From Planctomycetaceae bacterium (lineage in GTDB: Bacteria; Planctomycetota; Planctomycetia; Planctomycetales; Planctomycetaceae), in NCBI GenBank assembly GCA_028284885.1, contig JANQQW010000304.1, forward strand, positions 1 through 32,008: a stretch of 32,008 bases of DNA, given 5' to 3'. Each line of letters opens with the position of its first letter. The first letter of the stretch is position 1. Below the pieces are notes generated by a model. That model had not been told where the DNA came from. It saw nothing but the letters and a program-made list of their open reading frames with translations, and did no database searches. Position numbers and translations under genes: made by a program. Shown in pieces: positions 7,953-15,867 of this stretch.

Positions 7953-8079
7953 CCCATGCCGGTCAGACGGCGGTTTCGCAACCTGTCGGATCCACGACCG
8001 CTACGACCCGCACCGCCGGTGCGACCCCTACGGTTTGACGTCGACCGGCCCGAACCCCTTCGCGAACCAAGGACACGAC

Positions 8080-9141
8080 GTGGCCGATCAGCCTGCCGAG
8101 GTCGAGGTGACCAAGACGCCTGGCGACGAGAAGACGGAGATCGTCGTTCGCGTCGAGCCGAGGCCGCCCGGTGCGGGGCGGTGGATCACACGCGCGCTGG
8201 GGGCCTTCCTGGTCCTCTCCGTGCTGGCGAACGTGTCGATGTACGTCGGCTACCGCGACTACTTCGGGGAGTCGACGCCGCCGCTCGAGCGGTACCGTTC
8301 CGGCGAACGGACGGCGACCGCGCGGATCGCCGTCCTCGAGGTCGAGGGGACGATCATGCCCCCCTACACGGAACGCTACCTCCGCATGATCGAACGGGCC
8401 GAGGAGGACGACGACGTAAAGGGGATCCTGCTCGTCGTCGACAGCCCGGGGGGACTCGTCGCCGACAGCCACCAGATCTACCACGCGCTCGTCGAGATGC
8501 GGAAGAAGACGCAGAAGCCGGTCGTCGTCTCGATGCGTCGGATCGCCGCGTCCGGCGGTCTGTACGTCGCGATGGCCGCCGGGCCGGAGGCGACGATCTT
8601 CGCCGAGCCGACCGCCTGGACCGGGTCGATCGGCGTCATCGTGCCGCACTACGACATGACGGGACTCGGCGAGAAGCTGGGCGTCGCCGGCACGCATCCG
8701 GCCCTGAAGACGGGGGAGCTCAAGGACTCGCTCAGCCCGTTGAGGCCGCTCTCCGAGAAGGACGTCGAGGTCTGGAAGGCGATCATCGGCGACTCGTTCG
8801 AGCGGTTCCTCAAGGTCATCGCCGACAACCGGGACAACCTCGACAAGGAGGAGGTCCGAGCTCTCGCGACCGGGCAGATCTACACGGCGAACCAGGCCCT
8901 CGAGAACGGCCTGATCGACGAGATCGGCTTCGAGGAGGACGCGCTGGAGGCGCTCAAGGAACAGATCGGCGTCGAGAAGGTGCGGGTCGTCACCTACCGG
9001 TGGAACCAGACGCTGTACGACGTGCTGACCGGTTCCGTCGAGGCGAGCCAGCCGGAGAACCGCTGGCGGGACGTGATGGAGTCGACCGTGCCCCGAGCGA
9101 TGTACTACTGCTCGACGGCGCCGTTCTACGCCGGACGCTGA
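8080..9141 (+). CDS. sppA: Signal peptide peptidase SppA-type serine protease (S49)
   Basis: This encodes 353 residues from GTG 8080, which has AAGGA six bases upstream; a TTG at 8035 would add 15 residues including NPFANQ. One membrane segment, near residues 38-56 (ALGAFLVLSVLANVSMYVG), anchors it, and the rest should lie outside the cytoplasm. The S49 landmarks are present: LLVVDSPGGLV, the nucleophile Ser158 in RIAASGGLYVAM, and the general base Lys210 in ALKTGELKDSLSPLRPL. The 52-residue spacing between them equals that of Bacillus subtilis SppA (Ser147/Lys199). The family cleaves leftover signal peptides in the membrane, and the length fits the short, single-domain class. The gene ends four bases before the end of the convergent anti-sigma gene, so the two transcripts may overlap. 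Confidence 0.88.
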   Translation: MADQPAEVEVTKTPGDEKTEIVVRVEPRPPGAGRWITRALGAFLVLSVLANVSMYVGYRDYFGESTPPLERYRSGERTATARIAVLEVEGTIMPPYTERYLRMIERAEEDDDVKGILLVVDSPGGLVADSHQIYHALVEMRKKTQKPVVVSMRRIAASGGLYVAMAAGPEATIFAEPTAWTGSIGVIVPHYDMTGLGEKLGVAGTHPALKTGELKDSLSPLRPLSEKDVEVWKAIIGDSFERFLKVIADNRDNLDKEEVRALATGQIYTANQALENGLIDEIGFEEDALEALKEQIGVEKVRVVTYRWNQTLYDVLTGSVEASQPENRWRDVMESTVPRAMYYCSTAPFYAGR

Positions 9142-9145
9142 GCGG

Positions 9146-10522
9146 CTACCGGCGTTCGAGCAGAAGCAGCACGCGGACGTTTGCGACGTCGTCCGCAAGG
9201 TCTTGTCGCGCGGCCTCCTTGGGCGTCGCGTCGGTGGCCTTCTCCGCGACGACGCCCTTCTCCGGCACCCGCTCGCCGGCGGTGGGAACCGCGCGCTTGG
9301 CCCGGTTGGCTGCCGCGACGGGACCCAGCAGCTGATAAGACCCGGACGTCGGCTTCCGACCGCGGCGGGACTCGGCGATCCCCGCGTCTGTTTCTCGGTC
9401 GCCGGGCTTCCCCTCCGCCGCTCGGCTGTCGCCGGATGCTGCCGCTCCCGCGGTGAACTTGCGCGGTCCGCCAAGCGGTGGGACGGGGGCGACTGCCGTC
9501 GGTTCTCCGGGCTTGTCGAAACGACGGTCGTTCGAGGCGACGAGGGTCCGTGGTCCCTCCAGATCGACGACCACCTTGTTGGCTCGCAGCGACTCCAGGG
9601 CAGCCGTCATCTGTTCGGGCGAGGCGGAGACGTACACGGCGTAGGTTCCCGACTCCTTCGACAGCTTCTCGACCGTGGCCGCATCGTTCGCGACGGTCTT
9701 CTCCTCGTCGGCGAGCGGCGTCACGTCGTTTCTCTGCAGCAGCACCTGAACCTCGCCGAGCGCTCGGTGCACGTCGACGACCGTGACGCGAACGACCGCG
9801 ACCTCGCCCGCCCGGGTCTCGTACAACGGGATCACGTCGCCCGCCTCGACGTCTCCGGGGATCGAGCCACGCGGCACGACGAAGTCGCGCCGCGCCGCGA
9901 TCTCTCGTCCGTCGATGTACAGTCTGCGGTTGCGAGTGCCCGCATCTCCAACGCTGTCGGGCTCGTGTTCGACCTCCGCGAGATCGACCGCCATCTCGGC
10001 CGCCGCTGCCTGCGGTCTCTCGAGCCGGGCGACGGACTCTTCGCGTTCGGTGGCGAGGCCGACGGCCGAACCGTCCGCGAGCTCGTCGTCGAACTCCGCG
10101 TCCGTCTCGTTTCGGGCGATGCTTTCCTCGTGATCGACGGACGAGTTCGGTGGCGACAGGAGGAGGGCGGTGACGAGGACCGCAGCCACGCTGGCCGCGA
10201 CCGAGACGGCGGCCGTCCACCGGCCGCCCTTCCGCTTGGCCGCAGACGAGCCCTCGACAACGGCGACCGCCGCCGGTCGCTCCGGCGATCGTGCCGCGGG
10301 AGGCTCGGCAACCGCGCCCTGGACGGCGGCGACGAGATCGACTTCACCCTCCGGAGTCGCGAGTGCCGAACGCAGCATCTCGCCGAGCTCGTCCAGTTCA
10401 CGCAACTCCTCACGGCCTTCGGGCGACTCGTCCAGCCACGTCTCCACGCGGGCGCGCTCCTCGGCCGTCACCTCGTCGTCGAGGTAGGCGGAGAGCAGTT
10501 CGCTGGGGTGGGGAGTCGTCAC
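9146..10522 (-). CDS. Membrane anti-sigma factor, Cys-less N-terminal domain
   Basis: This encodes 458 residues directly downstream of the ECF sigma gene, with 46 bases between them. The N-terminus SELLSAYLDDEVTAEERARVETWL matches the helical anti-sigma domain of ECF regulators. The usual zinc ligands are missing: the helix end that normally carries CPxC reads SPEGREEL. One membrane segment lies near residues 101-124, so the N-terminal domain faces the cytoplasm. The C-terminal 330 residues should be outside. They include LYIDGREIAARRDFVVPRG and an ordered part ending VVVDLEGPRTLVA, then a basic, low-complexity tail. The start is GTG with AGAGG eight bases before. By position and domain order it should hold the sigma factor inactive until an envelope signal releases it; its partner and signal are inferred. 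Confidence 0.75.
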   Translation of the reverse strand: MTTPHPSELLSAYLDDEVTAEERARVETWLDESPEGREELRELDELGEMLRSALATPEGEVDLVAAVQGAVAEPPAARSPERPAAVAVVEGSSAAKRKGGRWTAAVSVAASVAAVLVTALLLSPPNSSVDHEESIARNETDAEFDDELADGSAVGLATEREESVARLERPQAAAAEMAVDLAEVEHEPDSVGDAGTRNRRLYIDGREIAARRDFVVPRGSIPGDVEAGDVIPLYETRAGEVAVVRVTVVDVHRALGEVQVLLQRNDVTPLADEEKTVANDAATVEKLSKESGTYAVYVSASPEQMTAALESLRANKVVVDLEGPRTLVASNDRRFDKPGEPTAVAPVPPLGGPRKFTAGAAASGDSRAAEGKPGDRETDAGIAESRRGRKPTSGSYQLLGPVAAANRAKRAVPTAGERVPEKGVVAEKATDATPKEAARQDLADDVANVRVLLLLERR

Positions 10523-10568
10523 GGATTCTGCCTCTTCGGCCCTCTCGGCCGGGGCTCCTTCGGGTTCG

Positions 10569-11135
10569 TCACTCGGTCATCAGGAGTCTGAGCTTCTCTC
10601 TGAGTTCGCCGCGGGCCCGGTGGATTCGGCTGCGGACGGTGCCGATCGGACAGCCGACGATCTCGGCGATCTCCTCGTACTTCATACCCTCGATCTCCTT
10701 GAGGACCAGCACCGTCCGGTACTCCTCGGAGAGTTGCTCCAAGGCGTGCCGCACCTGTTGGCGCTGCTCGTCGAGCTCGAGTGGCTGCTCGGGGCGGACG
10801 TCGCGGTGCTCGTCCTCGACCTCGAACCCCTTGTCCTCGCGGGCGGCGTCGAGCGAGCCGCGAATCCGCTTCGTCTTCCGCTTGCGGCTGATGGCCGCGT
10901 TCATCGCGATGCGGAAGAGCCAAGAGTAGAAGGCCGAACGGCCTTGGAACGTGTCCAGCTTCCGGAAGGCGTGGACGAACGCATCCTGAGCGACGTCGCG
11001 GGCGTCGTGGGAAGAACCCAGCACGCCAACGAGCGTGTTGTAGAGTCGGTCCTGATAGCGCACGACGAGTTCGCCGAAGGCGTCGGCACGGCCTTCGAGG
11101 CACTCGTCGATGAGCGCTTGGTCTTCGGCTTTCAC
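10569..11135 (-). CDS. ECF (RpoE-type) RNA polymerase sigma factor
   Basis: This encodes 188 residues. Region 2 is present as DAFGELVVRYQDRLYNTLVG followed by DARDVAQDAFVHAFRKL and GRSAFYSWLFRIAMN. Region 4 is LSEEYRTVLVLKEIEGMKYEEIAEIVGCPIGTVRSRIHRAR, containing the helix-turn-helix that reads the -35 element. A Glu/Asp/Gln-rich linker joins them. I choose GTG at 11135, which gives the usual KAEDQALIDECLEG opening; a GTG at 11171 would add 12 residues. Neither has a good Shine-Dalgarno sequence. The adjacent downstream gene is a membrane anti-sigma factor, the standard arrangement. Two candidate promoters lie upstream, one housekeeping-like and one resembling an ECF site, which would allow autoregulation. 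Confidence 0.92.
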   Translation of the reverse strand: MKAEDQALIDECLEGRADAFGELVVRYQDRLYNTLVGVLGSSHDARDVAQDAFVHAFRKLDTFQGRSAFYSWLFRIAMNAAISRKRKTKRIRGSLDAAREDKGFEVEDEHRDVRPEQPLELDEQRQQVRHALEQLSEEYRTVLVLKEIEGMKYEEIAEIVGCPIGTVRSRIHRARGELREKLRLLMTE

Positions 11136-11195
11136 GTTTTTTGGAACGGCCCCTCGACCCGCATCGAGCACGCGAAAGGCTTCCTTCGACCTGTG

Positions 11196-11222
11196 AGACG
11201 TGGAGGGGGCGACGTTCGTTCC
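11196..11222 (-). promoter_or_regulatory. Candidate ECF-type promoter (autoregulatory)
   Basis: On the minus strand GGAAC is followed by 17 bases and CGTCT. This resembles the -35 GGAAC and -10 CGTC elements of many ECF sigma promoters. It lies 60 bases before the chosen start of the ECF sigma gene. A short motif such as this can occur by chance in GC-rich DNA. Confidence 0.4.
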
Positions 11223-11261
11223 GAGAATGTCGCCGTCTGTCGGGCGAACGCCGTCATCGGC

Positions 11262-11290
11262 ATCCTGTTGGGTGCGGTGACGGCTGTCAA
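11262..11290 (-). promoter_or_regulatory. Candidate housekeeping promoter for the sigma/anti-sigma pair
   Basis: A perfect TTGACA on the minus strand is followed by 17 bases and CAGGAT (three of six). It lies between lgt and the sigma gene and would allow transcription of the pair independent of the panC-lgt operon. Confidence 0.45.
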
Positions 11291-11309
11291 GTTCTTGTCG
11301 TCGAGTGGC

Positions 11310-12407
11310 TTACGTCGAGGTGGGCGGTCGTCCCGGCGAGCCGTCGGAGCGGAACCATGTCGCCCAGGCGAGCCAACCGACGAAGACGAGGCCCAAGGGG
11401 CAGATCAGGATGCTGAACAACTGGGAGATCGTGAGCGACGTGCTGAACTGCCCCTTCTCGTCGTTCCGGAGCAGTTCGATGACGAATCGCGTGATCGGGT
11501 AGGTCGCGGCCGCGAGAGCGATCACCGACCCCGGCTTCGGCCGGTACCGGAAGTAGGCGTGCAGCAGTCCGGCGATGAGGAACGCGTTGACCGCGCTGTA
11601 GACCTGCGTGGGGTGCAGCGGCATGGTCGCCGCGGCCTCCGGGCTCAGGAAGCCCCGCGAGAGCAGCACCTCGAAGGGGACGCTCCCGCGTGGGAACTCG
11701 ACCCCCCACGGCAGCGTGCAGCGGTCGCCGAAGCAGCAGCCGTTGAGGAAACAGCCCAGCCGGCCGAAGCCGAGCCCCACGAAGAACGACGGCACGAGCA
11801 CGTCGGCGAGCAGCAGTGCGTCGATCTTCTTCCGCCAGGCGTACAGGGCGAACAGCAGCGAACCTCCGACGATGCCGCCGTAGAGGACGAGTCCGCCTTC
11901 CTGGAGTTCGAACAGGGCACGGAACGCGGCCGCCCCGGTCTTTCCACGGAAGACCTCGTTCCGGTACTGGACGAGGTACCACACACGGGCTCCCGCGATG
12001 CCGCCGACCAGCAGGATCATCGCCCCGTCCCAGACGTTGTCCAGCGAGAGCCCGACGACCTTCGCACGCCGACCGGCCCACCAGGTGGCCAGCAGGAACC
12101 CGACGAACAACATGAAGCCGTAGCCGTACACCGGCAGGAAGGCGAACCCGTGTTGCTGGTAGTACCCGGTTCGCTCGGTCCAGAGTGGCGCGGTCGCGAG
12201 GACGGCCAGGACGCCGATGCCGAGGTACGCGGTCGTGGAGGACTCGCTGCCGGTCCAGTCGATCGAGTCCCGCTTGTGGTACAGCCACCAGCCGAAGGCC
12301 GGAACGAGGACGAGCAGCAGCCAGCCGATCCCGACGGTCGTGATCCCCTCGAGCGGCGTCGACGTGAAGAACTCGTCGAGGCGAATCCGGAGCAGCGTCT
12401 GTCGCAT
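11310..12407 (-). CDS. lgt: Prolipoprotein diacylglyceryl transferase Lgt
   Basis: This encodes 365 residues with about seven or eight hydrophobic segments. Lgt moves a diacylglyceryl group from phosphatidylglycerol to the lipobox cysteine of prelipoproteins in the cytoplasmic membrane. The signature region is GLGFGRLGCFLNGCCFGDRC, with the conserved G-R-x-G-x-x-x-N-G pattern. The cysteine-rich ending replaces the ELWGR of enterobacterial enzymes. The late TRFVIELLRNDEKG block supplies the conserved Arg and Glu. LPVYGYGFMLFVGFLLATWW corresponds to the early conserved Y-G segment. The protein is longer than the E. coli enzyme (291 residues), mainly through about 85 extra N-terminal residues with two hydrophobic stretches. 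The start ATG has GGAG eight bases upstream, overlapping the panC stop; the 14-base gap indicates co-transcription with panC. Confidence 0.93.
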   Translation of the reverse strand: MRQTLLRIRLDEFFTSTPLEGITTVGIGWLLLVLVPAFGWWLYHKRDSIDWTGSESSTTAYLGIGVLAVLATAPLWTERTGYYQQHGFAFLPVYGYGFMLFVGFLLATWWAGRRAKVVGLSLDNVWDGAMILLVGGIAGARVWYLVQYRNEVFRGKTGAAAFRALFELQEGGLVLYGGIVGGSLLFALYAWRKKIDALLLADVLVPSFFVGLGFGRLGCFLNGCCFGDRCTLPWGVEFPRGSVPFEVLLSRGFLSPEAAATMPLHPTQVYSAVNAFLIAGLLHAYFRYRPKPGSVIALAAATYPITRFVIELLRNDEKGQFSTSLTISQLFSILICPLGLVFVGWLAWATWFRSDGSPGRPPTST

Positions 12408-12421
12408 CGGCGTGTCTCCGG

Positions 12422-13273
12422 TCAGTTCGGGGCGTCGAGTTCGACGAGCACGTTGTCGATCAGTCGCGTCGATCCGACTCTCGCGGCGACGAGGGCGACC
12501 ATCCGGGACTGCGGCCGGTCGAGTTCCTCGAGGGACTCGGGGTCGCAGATCGTCGCGTAGTCGAGTTCGACGCCCGGTGTGGCGGCGAGCCGCTCGGCGA
12601 ACAAACGACGCTCGGTGGAGACGTCGTGGGCTCCGGACACGAGCAGGTCGCGAACGGTATGCAACTCTCGCGACAGGGCGAGTGCCGTCGTTCGCTCCTC
12701 CTTCGAGAGGTACGCGTTCCGGCTGCTCATCGCGAGTCCGTCCTCCTCGCGGACGGTCGGGCAGCCGACGATCTCGACCGGCATGTCGAGGTCACGGACC
12801 ATCCGGCGGATCAGCATCAGCTGCTGGTAGTCCTTGCGGCCGAAGAACGCCTTGTCCGGCTGGACGAGGTTCAACAGCTTGGCGACGACGGTCGTCACGC
12901 CGCGGAAGTGCGTCGGCCGGTGTATGCCCTCGAGCACGCCCGAGAGTCCCTCGACCTCGACGTACGTCTTGAAGTCGGCCGGGTACAGCAGTTCGGCCGT
13001 CGGTTCGAAGACGAGGTCGACCCCTGCGTCCCGACAGGCGGCACGGTCGGCCTCGAGCGGCCGCGGGTACTGGTCGTAGTCCTCGCCTGCGCCGAACTGC
13101 GTGGGGTTCACGAAGATCGAGGCGACGACGAATCCGCACTCCCGCCGCGCTCGCTCGACCAGCGAGAGGTGCCCTTCGTGGAGGGCCCCCATCGTCGGGA
13201 CGAGGCCGACGACGTCCGCGCGCCGGCTAAGGACGGCGTCGCGGAGTTCACCGACGTCCTCGACGACTTGCAT
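12422..13273 (-). CDS. panC: Pantothenate synthetase PanC
   Basis: This encodes 283 residues, the normal length. PanC joins pantoate and beta-alanine using ATP, giving pantothenate for coenzyme A, in the cytoplasm. The nucleotide-binding HIGH-like motif is PTMGALHEGHL (residues 26-36). FVNPTQFGAGEDYDQYPR (54-71) and FFGRKDYQQL (143-152) are the pantoate and ATP contacts, and MSSRN (182-186) is the KMSKS-like loop. All expected residues are present. It lies between a DUF1571 gene (31 bases upstream) and lgt (14 bases downstream) on the same strand; the functional link to these envelope genes is not obvious. Confidence 0.96.
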   Translation of the reverse strand: MQVVEDVGELRDAVLSRRADVVGLVPTMGALHEGHLSLVERARRECGFVVASIFVNPTQFGAGEDYDQYPRPLEADRAACRDAGVDLVFEPTAELLYPADFKTYVEVEGLSGVLEGIHRPTHFRGVTTVVAKLLNLVQPDKAFFGRKDYQQLMLIRRMVRDLDMPVEIVGCPTVREEDGLAMSSRNAYLSKEERTTALALSRELHTVRDLLVSGAHDVSTERRLFAERLAATPGVELDYATICDPESLEELDRPQSRMVALVAARVGSTRLIDNVLVELDAPN

Positions 13274-13304
13274 GCGTGACGTTCCGACGGGATCGGGCTC
13301 GCGG

Positions 13305-14084
13305 TCAGAACCCGTAGGCCGGGTTCCGCGGGTCGAAGTCCGCCCCCGTGAGGTTCTGGTCCACCTTGACCCGCGAGAACGTGTACTGCTCGAGGAGCGG
13401 CGGTCGGGCTCCCGGCCCGGCGGGGAAGCCGTACTGCTCGACGCGGACCGGAAGGTTCGTCTTCTTGTCGATGAACAGCCGGGTCATGTGGAACTTGAAC
13501 TGCTTCCGCGGGCGGGGGTGGCTCGACTGGATGACCTTGCACTCCATCTCCTGGAGCTTGGCGTTCGGGAAGTACTTCACCTCCGTCTCGCCGTACTTGG
13601 ACTCCTCCTCCCACTGGTCGATGACGCCCTGCACCATCGACTTCAGCCCCATGCGGGTGATCGGATAGCGGTTGTTCGACATCGCCTTCGGGCTGTTGAC
13701 CGGGATGGCGACGGTGCCGACGAGGCTGGCGATGCCGCTCTCGTGGGCGAGGATGTTGCCGTCGTTCTGCCCGTCGACGTAGATCACCTCACGTCCCTCG
13801 TGCGGCTTGAGGAACTTGAGGTAGACGCTGAACGGCTGGTGCCGAATCTTGACGAACATGAACTCCGGATCCTGCAGCCGGCCGTTCACGAGTTCCTGCT
13901 TGGAGAAGACGCCCTGGTAGTCGGCGATCCCGTCCAGCGTCTTGCGGCTGGACTTCGCGACCCGAATCGCCGGGGCGAGCGGGTGTTCCTTCTGCTGGGC
14001 GAGGGCGGGAACGGCCGTCACGGCGAGAACCGTGAGTGCGGCGACCGTGCGGACGAGACGTGGGCGTGCAGTCGGTGCGGTCAT
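13305..14084 (-). CDS. DUF1571 exported protein
   Basis: This encodes 259 residues beginning at ATG 14084, which has an unusually strong Shine-Dalgarno match upstream. The N-terminus is a classical signal peptide (LVRTVAALTVLAVTAVPALAQQ). The mature part reads LDGIADYQGVFSKQELVNGRL, then VYLKFLKPHEGREVIYVDGQN and a C-terminal LFIDKKTNLPVRVEQYGFP. This pattern matches DUF1571, a family found mainly in Planctomycetes that resembles outer-membrane lipoprotein-sorting (LolA-like) folds. No activity is established. It is the first gene of a run with panC and lgt, and lgt's role in lipoprotein maturation makes an envelope role plausible. A longer open frame to 14555 is low-complexity and non-coding in character. 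Confidence 0.82.
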   Translation of the reverse strand: MTAPTARPRLVRTVAALTVLAVTAVPALAQQKEHPLAPAIRVAKSSRKTLDGIADYQGVFSKQELVNGRLQDPEFMFVKIRHQPFSVYLKFLKPHEGREVIYVDGQNDGNILAHESGIASLVGTVAIPVNSPKAMSNNRYPITRMGLKSMVQGVIDQWEEESKYGETEVKYFPNAKLQEMECKVIQSSHPRPRKQFKFHMTRLFIDKKTNLPVRVEQYGFPAGPGARPPLLEQYTFSRVKVDQNLTGADFDPRNPAYGF

Positions 14085-14096
14085 CCTGATCACCTC
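14085..14096 (-). promoter_or_regulatory. Near-perfect Shine-Dalgarno site of the DUF1571 gene
   Basis: GGAGGTGATC on the minus strand pairs with ten bases of the usual 3' end of 16S rRNA, and GGAGGT ends seven bases before the ATG. It is the strongest ribosome-binding site I see in the window and fixes the start. Confidence 0.85.
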
Positions 14097-14202
14097 CGTT
14101 GTGTGGGCGTGGGCGACGGTCTCCCTCCGTCGCGGCCGGCGTCGATCGCGTGGCGCGGGCGACGGGCGAGCACTCGGGCGCGGCGAGCCCCGCTGGGCTG
14201 GT

Positions 14203-14232
14203 AGCCTAGTGGACCGGCGAGCGGCGACGCAA
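14203..14232 (-). promoter_or_regulatory. Candidate promoter for the DUF1571-panC-lgt operon
   Basis: On the minus strand TTGCGT and TAGGCT are spaced by 18 bases. The match is weak to moderate, but the position, about 120 bases before the first gene, is suitable. Confidence 0.3.
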
Positions 14233-14270
14233 ACCCAATCAGTGGCCGTTTCGCAGCCGGCGAACTCGCA

Positions 14271-14299
14271 TTGCGGCGTTTCCCCACCCGGCGTAGGAT
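14271..14299 (+). promoter_or_regulatory. Candidate promoter for the 14360-scpB pair
   Basis: TTGCGG and TAGGAT (four of six to TATAAT) are spaced by exactly 17 bases, about 60 bases before the ATG at 14360. Confidence 0.4.
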
Positions 14300-14359
14300 T
14301 CGCGCGCTGACGGAGGACGGGAGGTTCTCCGCTTCGAACGCGGTCAGGGGCTTGCACGG

Positions 14360-15079
14360 ATGCGTGGCTTCTTGAACTCGGTGCTGGCGACCCTTCTCGT
14401 CCTGGTCCTGCTGATCGTCGCCCCGCTCCTGGTGGTCTTCGGGATCCCGGAGTTCGTGCCGGTCGTCGCCTTGTCCTCCCAGGACGTGACGGAGGCCCCG
14501 CGGTCGGAAGTCGTCGTGGAGGTCGGCGTGGGTCAGTCGGCCCGGTGCGAACCACACGACCTCTTCGCCTCGCTCGACGAGGAGCTCCCGCCTTCCGCCG
14601 TCTCCGCCTTCGACGTTCAGCGCATTCCCGTGAGGTCGCGCGTTCCGGCCGTCGCGGACACCCCGATAAGATGGGACGTCGACGACCGTGGTCGCGTCGT
14701 GAGGACCGCGAGCACGACCGAGACAGGGTTCACGACGGCGACCACGAGTGCCGTGTCCGCCGAGGAGTACCACGTCGGCGACTCGGTCTCCATCGACGGT
14801 CCGGCGACCGGGGGACCACGCGAAACGGCCGACGTGCCCGAGTCGATGGGCGTCGACCGTGTGACTTGGCAGTCGGCGGTGCGGCGGCTGAACGAGCTCG
14901 GGATCAGCGACTACAACCTGACCCGTGGCCGGGACGGTCGTGACTTCCGCTTCACCTGTGCGTACGAGCCGGGTGGCGACCTGGCCGGGCGGCGTTTCGA
15001 GGCGGCGGCTCCCGAGCCGTTGCTCGCCGTTCGCCACGTCCTGCTGCAGATCGACGACTGGAACGCCCGCCGCCGATGA
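14360..15079 (+). CDS. Membrane-anchored protein of unknown function, coupled to scpB
   Basis: This encodes 239 residues. Residues 8-30 form one hydrophobic segment (VLATLLVLVLLIVAPLLVVF), without a clear cleavage site, so it is probably a membrane anchor. The middle (about 40-165) is polar, rich in Thr, Val and Asp, and probably extended. The last 75 residues look folded: VTWQSAVRRLNELGISDYNL, then FRFTCAYEPG, then RRFEAAAPEPLLAVRHVLLQI. The W...RLNELGI and EPLLAVRHVL...W pattern seems conserved in planctomycetes from memory, but I know no function. AGGGG lies nine bases before the ATG. The stop overlaps the scpB start (ATGA), so the two are translated together, which hints at a shared process such as chromosome or cell-cycle work. 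Confidence 0.7.
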   Translation: MRGFLNSVLATLLVLVLLIVAPLLVVFGIPEFVPVVALSSQDVTEAPRSEVVVEVGVGQSARCEPHDLFASLDEELPPSAVSAFDVQRIPVRSRVPAVADTPIRWDVDDRGRVVRTASTTETGFTTATTSAVSAEEYHVGDSVSIDGPATGGPRETADVPESMGVDRVTWQSAVRRLNELGISDYNLTRGRDGRDFRFTCAYEPGGDLAGRRFEAAAPEPLLAVRHVLLQIDDWNARRR

Positions 15080-15861
15080 CGAGCGACGTGCCCGGCCAGA
15101 CGTGGGGATCGTCGTACCTGCCGAGTGGGCTTGCGGCACGGACTACCCGCGAGTGGTTCGCCCGTCGAGAGACGACGCGGTCCTCGCCCTTTCTGCACCG
15201 GTCGCCCGAGGACGGGGCGAACGTCGAGCCGGTCGTCGCCGGTCGGCGGTCGCCGAGAGTGGCCCGGGTCGAGGCGGCCCTGTTGGTCGCCGACGCTCCG
15301 CTGTCGCCACGTCGCCTCGTCCAGCTGGCCCGGCTGCTCGACGTGGCCGAGGCCCGTGCCGTCGTCGAGCAGTTGAACGAGTTGTTCGACGAGGACGGAA
15401 CGGCGTTCCGAGTCGAGTGGGTCGCCGGAGGGTTCCAACTGCTGACCCGGGCACGGTACGCCGCGTGGCTGGAACGACTCCACGAGCGGCGTGCCCGCGT
15501 GCGGCTCTCGCGTTCGGCGATGGAGACGCTGGTCGTCGTCGCCCACCGGCAACCGGTGACGCGTGCCGACGTCGACGCCGTTCGCGGTGTGCAGTCGACC
15601 GAGGTGCTGCGACAGCTGATGGAGCGGGGGCTGGTCCGAATCGTCGGCGAGGCCGACACGCTGGGGCGGCCCTACCAGTACGGAACCACGCGGGCGTTCC
15701 TCGAGACCTTCGGCCTCCGCACCCTGGCCGACCTTCCGATGGCCGAGGAACTGCGAGTGCCCGCGCCCGTCGACGAGACCGAACCGGACGAGGTCGTCGA
15801 GGTCGTCGAGTCCGATTCGGACGACGAGGCGATCGTGGACGGCGACGCCGACGCGGCGTGA
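15076..15861 (+). CDS. scpB: Segregation and condensation protein B (ScpB)
   Basis: This encodes 261 residues. The core, residues about 60-225, contains two winged-helix domains: PRVARVEAALLVADAPLSPR opens the first, and LSRSAMETLVVVAHRQPVTR with the following VRGVQSTEVLRQLMERGLV is the classic second. GRPYQYGTTRAFLETFGL completes the family pattern. ScpB binds the kleisin ScpA and the SMC ATPase to make the condensin-like complex that compacts the chromosome. The first 60 residues and the acidic C-terminal tail (many Asp/Glu) are extra to the usual domain. ScpA is not adjacent, unlike the common scpA-scpB order. The stop lies six bases from the end of the convergent tmk gene. Confidence 0.9.
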   Translation: MTSDVPGQTWGSSYLPSGLAARTTREWFARRETTRSSPFLHRSPEDGANVEPVVAGRRSPRVARVEAALLVADAPLSPRRLVQLARLLDVAEARAVVEQLNELFDEDGTAFRVEWVAGGFQLLTRARYAAWLERLHERRARVRLSRSAMETLVVVAHRQPVTRADVDAVRGVQSTEVLRQLMERGLVRIVGEADTLGRPYQYGTTRAFLETFGLRTLADLPMAEELRVPAPVDETEPDEVVEVVESDSDDEAIVDGDADAA

Positions 15862-15867
15862 CGACGG

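Larger units (their letters stand above)
7760..8079. other. 320-bp divergent intergenic region
   Basis: No coding sequence is convincing here. The region holds the Shine-Dalgarno sequence of the minus-strand gene, a small CCCCGC-loop-GCGGGG hairpin near 7806-7820, a candidate plus-strand promoter at 7858-7886 and a 20-bp imperfect palindrome at 7933-7952. It must contain the promoters of both flanking genes. Confidence 0.6.
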
